DNA of 57,654 bases from Bacteroidales bacterium (lineage in GTDB: Bacteria; Bacteroidota; Bacteroidia; Bacteroidales; UBA7960): contig PWNO01000250.1 of NCBI GenBank assembly GCA_003557765.1, positions 1 to 57,654 on the forward strand, in the 5' to 3' direction. How positions within the stretch are numbered: the stretch's first letter is position 1; every line of letters begins with the position of its first letter. A program made the position numbers and the translations under genes. The notes beneath the pieces were generated by a model. The model saw only the letters and a program-made list of their open reading frames with translations, was not told the DNA's origin and did no database searches. This document shows positions 53,505 through 57,654 of the stretch, piece after piece.

Positions 53505-54503
53505 ATGGAAGACCGAAAAAAAGACCATATCGACCTGGCCTTTGCATCCCAAACACGCACAGATCAGCTGGATAAACGTTTTATGTATGAACCGGTGCTA
53601 AACAGGCACCCCCAGGGGGCCATTCCGGAGAGCACTTTCATTGGCAAAAAACTCAAGCTGCCCCTATGGGTCTCCAGCATGACGGGCGGCACAAAAATGG
53701 CCGGGCATATCAACAAAAACCTGGCCAGGGCATGCCACGAGTTCGGCATGGGAATGGGACTGGGCTCTTGCCGCATCATTCTCGATGACGACACCTACTT
53801 CCCCGACTTTAACGTACGCGACCTTATTGGAGACGACCTGCCGCTATATGCCAATCTCGGCATCAACCAATTGGAAATCCTTCAGATGGAAAACAAGACG
53901 GAGAAAATCAACCAGCTGGTTGACAAACTCCGGGCCGACGGCTTGATCATCCACATCAACCCCATGCAGGAATGGTTTCAACCGGAAGGCGACCGTTTGC
54001 AAAGAACCCCTGAAGAGTCAATTGCGCAGCTGCTTGAAGAAGTGGATTTTCCCGTGATGGCCAAGGAAGTGGGTCAGGGCATGGGCATGGAAAGCCTTCG
54101 CACCCTGCTTAAAATGCCTCTTGCAGCGATCGAATTCGGAGCTTTCGGAGGCACCAATTTTGCGAAGGTGGAACTGCTGCGAGACAAAAACCAGCCTGAA
54201 GAGTTGTTTGAGCCCCTTTCGTTCATTGGCCATGATGCTGCTGATATGCTCCACATGATCAACCAAATTGTATACGAAGAAAAAGAAGCGATTCGCTGCA
54301 AACAACTCATCGCATCAGGCGGCATCAAATCATTTCTCGACGGATATTACCTGGTCAGAAAATCCACACTCCCCGCCATTTATGGCCAGGCATCCACATT
54401 CCTGAAACATGCCCGGGGTGATTATGAAGAATTGCGTAAATTCGTGCAATACCAGATCAAAGGGTTGGAAATGGCATACGCGTTTCTTCGGATCAGAGGA
54501 TAG
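53505..54503 (+). CDS. fni: Type 2 isopentenyl-diphosphate delta-isomerase (FMN)
   Basis: A 332-residue TIM-barrel flavoenzyme that interconverts isopentenyl and dimethylallyl diphosphate. N-terminal EDRKKDHIDLAFASQTRTD, a GSCRIIL segment, and the catalytic NPMQEWFQPEGDR block with the conserved Gln/Glu; an SGGIKSFLDG segment lies in the phosphate-binding region and a GQASTFLKHA segment near the C-terminus. ATG 53505 lies 13 bases after the dehydrogenase stop, so they are probably co-transcribed. It is slightly shorter than the usual 340-350 residues. It places the mevalonate pathway cluster directly after the acyl-CoA genes. Confidence 0.95.
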   Translation: MEDRKKDHIDLAFASQTRTDQLDKRFMYEPVLNRHPQGAIPESTFIGKKLKLPLWVSSMTGGTKMAGHINKNLARACHEFGMGMGLGSCRIILDDDTYFPDFNVRDLIGDDLPLYANLGINQLEILQMENKTEKINQLVDKLRADGLIIHINPMQEWFQPEGDRLQRTPEESIAQLLEEVDFPVMAKEVGQGMGMESLRTLLKMPLAAIEFGAFGGTNFAKVELLRDKNQPEELFEPLSFIGHDAADMLHMINQIVYEEKEAIRCKQLIASGGIKSFLDGYYLVRKSTLPAIYGQASTFLKHARGDYEELRKFVQYQIKGLEMAYAFLRIRG

Positions 54504-54506
54504 CGG

Positions 54507-54551
54507 GCTGTTGGTTGTTGGCTATTGGCTGTTGGCTGTTGGTGATTAGCT
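54507..54551. repeat. Heptad GCTNTTG repeat between fni and HMG-CoA reductase
   Basis: G(C/T)T or GTG begins units at 54507, 54514, 54521, 54528, 54535, 54542 and 54549, an exact 7-base step. The unit resembles that at 16977-17035. It is followed at once by an octad tract. Confidence 0.75.
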
Positions 54552-54577
54552 TTCCGGTCAATGGCTAACAGTCAAAA

Positions 54578-54609
54578 CTGACATTTTGATATTTCGATAT
54601 GTTGACCTT
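54578..54609. repeat. Octad tract upstream of HMG-CoA reductase
   Basis: GA recurs at 54580, 54588, 54596 and 54604, exactly 8 bases apart. The last GA is 15 bases before the ATG at 54619, so a regulatory or translational role is possible. Confidence 0.7.
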
Positions 54610-54618
54610 GTTATATTC

Positions 54619-55929
54619 ATGAAGATACTTAAAGGGTTTTCAAAGCTGTCTGCGCAAGAGAAACGCAGGCTGGCGGTATCATCCTGTCAGGACCCGGAGG
54701 CTGCAGCACAAGAGCTTGCCTCTTTTCTGCATCCGGATCAGGGTGTACGGGAACTGCTGGAAGGCATCAGCGAAAATACCATTTCCAGCTACCCCCTGCC
54801 ATATAATGTTGCTCCAAACTTCATTGTTAATGGGCACCCATACATGGTTCCAATGGTCACTGAAGAAAGTTCCGTAGTCGCCGCAGCTTCTTCAGCTGCC
54901 CGGTTCTGGGCTGTCCGAGGTGGGTTCAGGGCAGAGGTAAAAGATGACACCAAAGGGGGACAGCTGCACTTTTTGTTTACCGGCAACACCCACAAACTGA
55001 AACATGCCATGCCGGCAATAGACACCTGGTTGCGTCAGTTTGTAAAGCCGGTCACACAAAACATGGAAAAAAGAGGAGGCGGAATCAGGCAGATTACATT
55101 AAAGGACCGCACAGAGATACTCGACCATTATTATCAGCTCCATGCCGATTTTGACACCAGGGATGCGATGGGAGCTAATTTTATCAACTCCTGCCTGGAA
55201 GAATTTGCCGAAGGGCTCAAGGCCTTTTTTCGCGAAAAGGAAGGTTTTGATGAGAAGGACTTTGAACCGGTAATGGCGATATTGTCCAATTACAATGACC
55301 GGTGTGTGGTCAGGGTGAGCGTGTCCTGCACGCTTGACGACCTTGAAGGAGCCATTCCCCAGCTGAACGCGGGGCAGTTTGTGCGGCGTTTCCAGATGGC
55401 AGTCAAAATTGCCGAAGAAGACGTTTATCGGGCCACAACCCATAACAAAGGGATCATGAACGGGGTCGATGCCGTCATCCTGGCCACTGGCAATGACTTT
55501 CGTGCTATTGAAGCAGGAGCACATGCCTGGGCGGCACGGTCCGGACAATACCGGTCATTGAGCCATGCTGTTTTGAAAGATGATTTGTTCACTTTCTCAT
55601 TGGAAATGCCAATGGCTTTGGGAACCATTGGTGGTCTCACACGCCTGCACCCCCTGGCGGCAAGGTCCATGGAAATCCTCGGAAATCCTGACGCAAGGCA
55701 ATTGATGATGATCGCCGCTGCTGCCGGACTGGCAAACAATTTTGCTGCGGTCAGGTCACTTACCACAACAGGCATCCAGGCCGGCCATATGCGTATGCAC
55801 CTTTCAAACATCATCATGCAACTCAAAGCCACCCCGGCGGAGGCAAAGCAAATAGAAGCCCGCTTCCGGGACCAAAAGGTGTCTTACCAGGCTGTGTCAT
55901 CCTACCTGGAAAAGCTCAGGTCAGGCTGA
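54619..55929 (+). CDS. Hydroxymethylglutaryl-CoA reductase, class II
   Basis: A 436-residue class II HMG-CoA reductase that interconverts HMG-CoA and mevalonate, using NADH or NADPH. By motif the catalytic residues map to Glu83 (TEESS), Lys277 (HNKGIMNG), Asp293 (GNDFRAIEAGAHA) and His390 (QAGHMRMH), parallel to Glu83, Lys267, Asp283 and His381 of the Pseudomonas mevalonii enzyme. DFDTRDAMGANFIN and GTIGG are typical. ATG 54619 is chosen since the upstream in-frame TTG lies in the repeat tract. In this context it probably works in the synthetic direction. Cofactor preference is unknown. Confidence 0.95.
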   Translation: MKILKGFSKLSAQEKRRLAVSSCQDPEAAAQELASFLHPDQGVRELLEGISENTISSYPLPYNVAPNFIVNGHPYMVPMVTEESSVVAAASSAARFWAVRGGFRAEVKDDTKGGQLHFLFTGNTHKLKHAMPAIDTWLRQFVKPVTQNMEKRGGGIRQITLKDRTEILDHYYQLHADFDTRDAMGANFINSCLEEFAEGLKAFFREKEGFDEKDFEPVMAILSNYNDRCVVRVSVSCTLDDLEGAIPQLNAGQFVRRFQMAVKIAEEDVYRATTHNKGIMNGVDAVILATGNDFRAIEAGAHAWAARSGQYRSLSHAVLKDDLFTFSLEMPMALGTIGGLTRLHPLAARSMEILGNPDARQLMMIAAAAGLANNFAAVRSLTTTGIQAGHMRMHLSNIIMQLKATPAEAKQIEARFRDQKVSYQAVSSYLEKLRSG

Positions 55930-55946
55930 CCCGCAATAGCCTATAG

Positions 55947-55986
55947 CTGACTTTTTGACATTTCGACTTGTTGACTTTTTTGACTT
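55947..55986. repeat. Octad tract upstream of the GHMP kinase gene
   Basis: GA occurs at 55949, 55957, 55965 and 55973 (8-base steps) and then 55982 (9 bases). The last is 15 bases before the ATG at 55997, the same distance as for HMG-CoA reductase. Confidence 0.7.
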
Positions 55987-55996
55987 TTATAATCAC

Positions 55997-56965
55997 ATGC
56001 ACACCTTGTTATTTCGTTCCAACGGCAAGCTTATGATCACAGGCGAATACCTGGTGCTGGCAGGTGCACGTGCCCTGGCCATGCCTGTGTCTTATGGCCA
56101 ATGGCTCCGCGTGGATCCTGTTGGAGGCGGAAAAAAAGTATTACACTGGCAAAGTTTGGTCCGGCAAAAACCCTGGCTGAAAACGACATTTGACACCGGC
56201 ACGCTGGAACCGTTAACAGACTCACATGAAAACGATGACACCGACTCCATCCGCTTTGTGCAACAAGCCTTGTGTGCTGCCAGAAAACGCAATCCGGCTT
56301 TTTTACAGGGGCCTCATAGCTGGAAGGCTACAGCAAACTTAGAGTTTGACAAACAATGGGGCTTTGGCAGCAGCTCATCGCTGATCAGCAACATTGCGTA
56401 TTGGGCGGAAACGGATCCTTATAGCCTCTTCCTTCAGCTTTCCAAAGGATCCGGATATGACCTTGCATGCGCCAGAAGCCAAAGACCCATCGTTTATACC
56501 TTTACCGGTCACACACAAAAACCTGTGATTCAGGAAGTGGACTTTAATCCGGCATTTCACGAACACCTGTTCTTTGTTTATAGCGGTCGAAAACAAGACA
56601 GTGCCATAAGTGTCGCCGGCTTTAATGCCAGTAAAGTAAAAAAAGAGCATGCCGACACGATCTCAAGGATCACTGACCACATCATCACCTCCACCAGCCT
56701 GCATGACTTCATCCAGCTGTTGCAGATGCATGAACGTGTTGTATCCAAAGCAACCGGACTCACTCCCATACAAAGCACATGGTTCCCGGATTTTCCCGGT
56801 GTGGTGAAATCACTCGGCGCCTGGGGTGGCGACTTTTTCCTGGCCGCAGCAACCTTGCCCCCCGAAGAGATCAAAAACTATTTTCTGAACAAAAATATGC
56901 CTGTGATCTTTGCCTTTCAGGACCTGAAAATAACGCCGAAAGACAAAAACAAAAAACCACATTAA
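55997..56965 (+). CDS. GYDIA-type GHMP kinase, probable mevalonate or phosphomevalonate kinase
   Basis: A 322-residue GHMP-superfamily kinase. Motif 1 is KLMITGEYLVLAGARALAMPV; the ATP loop is WGFGSSSSLISN (canonical GLGSSAA); motif 3 is GAWGGDFFLAA. The GSGYDLACA segment resembles the GYDIA motif used to name a Bacteroidota kinase group. Its position between HMG-CoA reductase and diphosphomevalonate decarboxylase makes mevalonate or phosphomevalonate the likely substrate; sequence alone does not say which. Both kinase steps are needed, and the other kinase may lie beyond the window. ATG 55997. The decarboxylase follows after 19 bases. Confidence 0.88.
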   Translation: MHTLLFRSNGKLMITGEYLVLAGARALAMPVSYGQWLRVDPVGGGKKVLHWQSLVRQKPWLKTTFDTGTLEPLTDSHENDDTDSIRFVQQALCAARKRNPAFLQGPHSWKATANLEFDKQWGFGSSSSLISNIAYWAETDPYSLFLQLSKGSGYDLACARSQRPIVYTFTGHTQKPVIQEVDFNPAFHEHLFFVYSGRKQDSAISVAGFNASKVKKEHADTISRITDHIITSTSLHDFIQLLQMHERVVSKATGLTPIQSTWFPDFPGVVKSLGAWGGDFFLAAATLPPEEIKNYFLNKNMPVIFAFQDLKITPKDKNKKPH

Positions 56966-56984
56966 CCATACAATACATCATCCC

Positions 56985-57654
56985 ATGGAAAAAGAAAGCA
57001 GGTGGCAGCAAACAACTGGTGAGATTGGCTGGCAAAGCCCGGCAAACATTGCTCTGGTAAAATACTGGGGAAAGTACCCCGTGCAGTTGCCCATGAATCC
57101 ATCCCTGAGCTTTGCGCTGAAAGAAAGTGTGGTCAGGATACGCATCGCTTATGAGATCAGTGATCGCAAAGCTTTTCAGTTAACAGATTTTCAGCTTAAC
57201 GGTGAAGCGCACCCAGGCTTTGCCGGAAAAATAGAAAATTACCTGATCAGCCTTTCGGAAAAGTTTCCGTTCATCAACACCGCACAGCTTCAAATATCCA
57301 GTGAAAGCACCTTTCCGCATTCAGCAGGCATCGCCTCGTCGGCAGCCGCATTCAGTGCATTGGCACTATGCATTTGCAGCATGGATGAACAAATCAATGG
57401 AAAGACATCCGACACAGCGGCTTTTTTACGGCAGGCATCCAATCTGGCGCGCCTTGGCAGTGGCAGTGCCTGCCGTTCCGTATATCCCAGAATGGTGATC
57501 TGGGGAACATGCGAAGATTTCGGAGAGGCCAGCGACACCTATGCCTGGCCACTTCCGGCCGACCAGGTGCACCCATCCTTTCATAACATCCGGGATGCCA
57601 TTCTGATCGCCGACAGCCAAAGCAAAAAGGTGTCCAGTTCGGCCGGTCATGCAC
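56985..57654 (+). CDS. mvaD: Diphosphomevalonate decarboxylase, 5' part
   Basis: The first 223 residues of a GHMP-fold decarboxylase that converts diphosphomevalonate to isopentenyl diphosphate with ATP. Motifs: SPANIALVKYWGK (residues 18-30), PHSAGIASSAAAFSALAL (ATP loop) and RLGSGSACRSVYP. The gene runs off the window end; the full enzyme is usually about 320-360 residues. ATG 56985 gives a short N-terminal extension before the conserved block. It completes the visible order fni, HMG-CoA reductase, kinase, decarboxylase. Confidence 0.95.
   Translation, partial: MEKESRWQQTTGEIGWQSPANIALVKYWGKYPVQLPMNPSLSFALKESVVRIRIAYEISDRKAFQLTDFQLNGEAHPGFAGKIENYLISLSEKFPFINTAQLQISSESTFPHSAGIASSAAAFSALALCICSMDEQINGKTSDTAAFLRQASNLARLGSGSACRSVYPRMVIWGTCEDFGEASDTYAWPLPADQVHPSFHNIRDAILIADSQSKKVSSSAGHA

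Overview
The window carries a dense, mostly housekeeping stretch of a Bacteroidota chromosome. The evidence is a TonB-dependent receptor with a carboxypeptidase-regulatory-like N-terminus, a protein with the PorE-type TPR/beta-propeller/regulatory/OmpA architecture, Bacteroidota-type promoters (a -7 box TAnnTTTG, sometimes with a TTTG or CTTG -33 box), the rplU-rpmA-serS order, a class II HMG-CoA reductase mevalonate cluster and a K+-dependent membrane pyrophosphatase. I cannot place the organism below phylum. No rRNA, intact tRNA, CRISPR array, transposase or phage gene was seen.

Layout. 0-11 kb: the 3' end of gcvP, an acyl-CoA synthetase, hppA, a bifunctional nuclease, a lipoprotein-nucleoside transporter fusion, thyA and folA, then a secreted protein often mislabelled asparagine synthetase B. 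11-18 kb (minus strand): dnaB, a PorE-like protein, queE, folD, ffh. 18-29 kb: a TPR protein, a ComA-like phosphosulfolactate synthase, a DUF368 lipid transporter, a DnaJ-domain membrane protein, rpmB, a small regulatory-domain protein, the TonB-dependent receptor, dnaK, tpx. 29-34 kb: a DUF2148 protein, a DnaB-C-only paralogue, a MerR regulator with an intact cobalamin-binding signature, an ECF sigma factor and aspartate kinase. 34-44 kb: a D-2-hydroxyacid dehydrogenase, a PP2C-like/TM/LysM protein, rsmA, a large TPR protein, serS, rpmA (L27 with a long histone-H1-like tail), rplU, an EamA transporter and a macrodomain protein. 44-49 kb: a membrane M28 peptidase and an SLC13 transporter with four RCK_C repeats. 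49-57.6 kb: enoyl-CoA hydratase, biotin carboxylase, acyl-CoA dehydrogenase, then fni, HMG-CoA reductase, a GHMP kinase and diphosphomevalonate decarboxylase (cut by the window end).

How genes may work together. The last block could connect acyl-CoA breakdown (possibly the methylcrotonyl/methylglutaconyl steps of leucine degradation, which produce HMG-CoA) to isoprenoid synthesis. The MerR-B12 regulator and ECF sigma pair resembles light/B12-responsive switches that control carotenoid and photolyase genes elsewhere, but no such targets are present here. The transporter, thyA and folA fit pyrimidine salvage and thymidylate synthesis.

The most unusual signals are the L27 tail, the MerR-B12/ECF pair with a palindrome over the -33 box, the leucine/mevalonate cluster, 8-bp-period tracts just upstream of three starts in that cluster, 7-bp-period fold-back arrays, and three odd architectures (lipoprotein-CNT, PP2C-TM-LysM, DnaB-C without an arginine finger).
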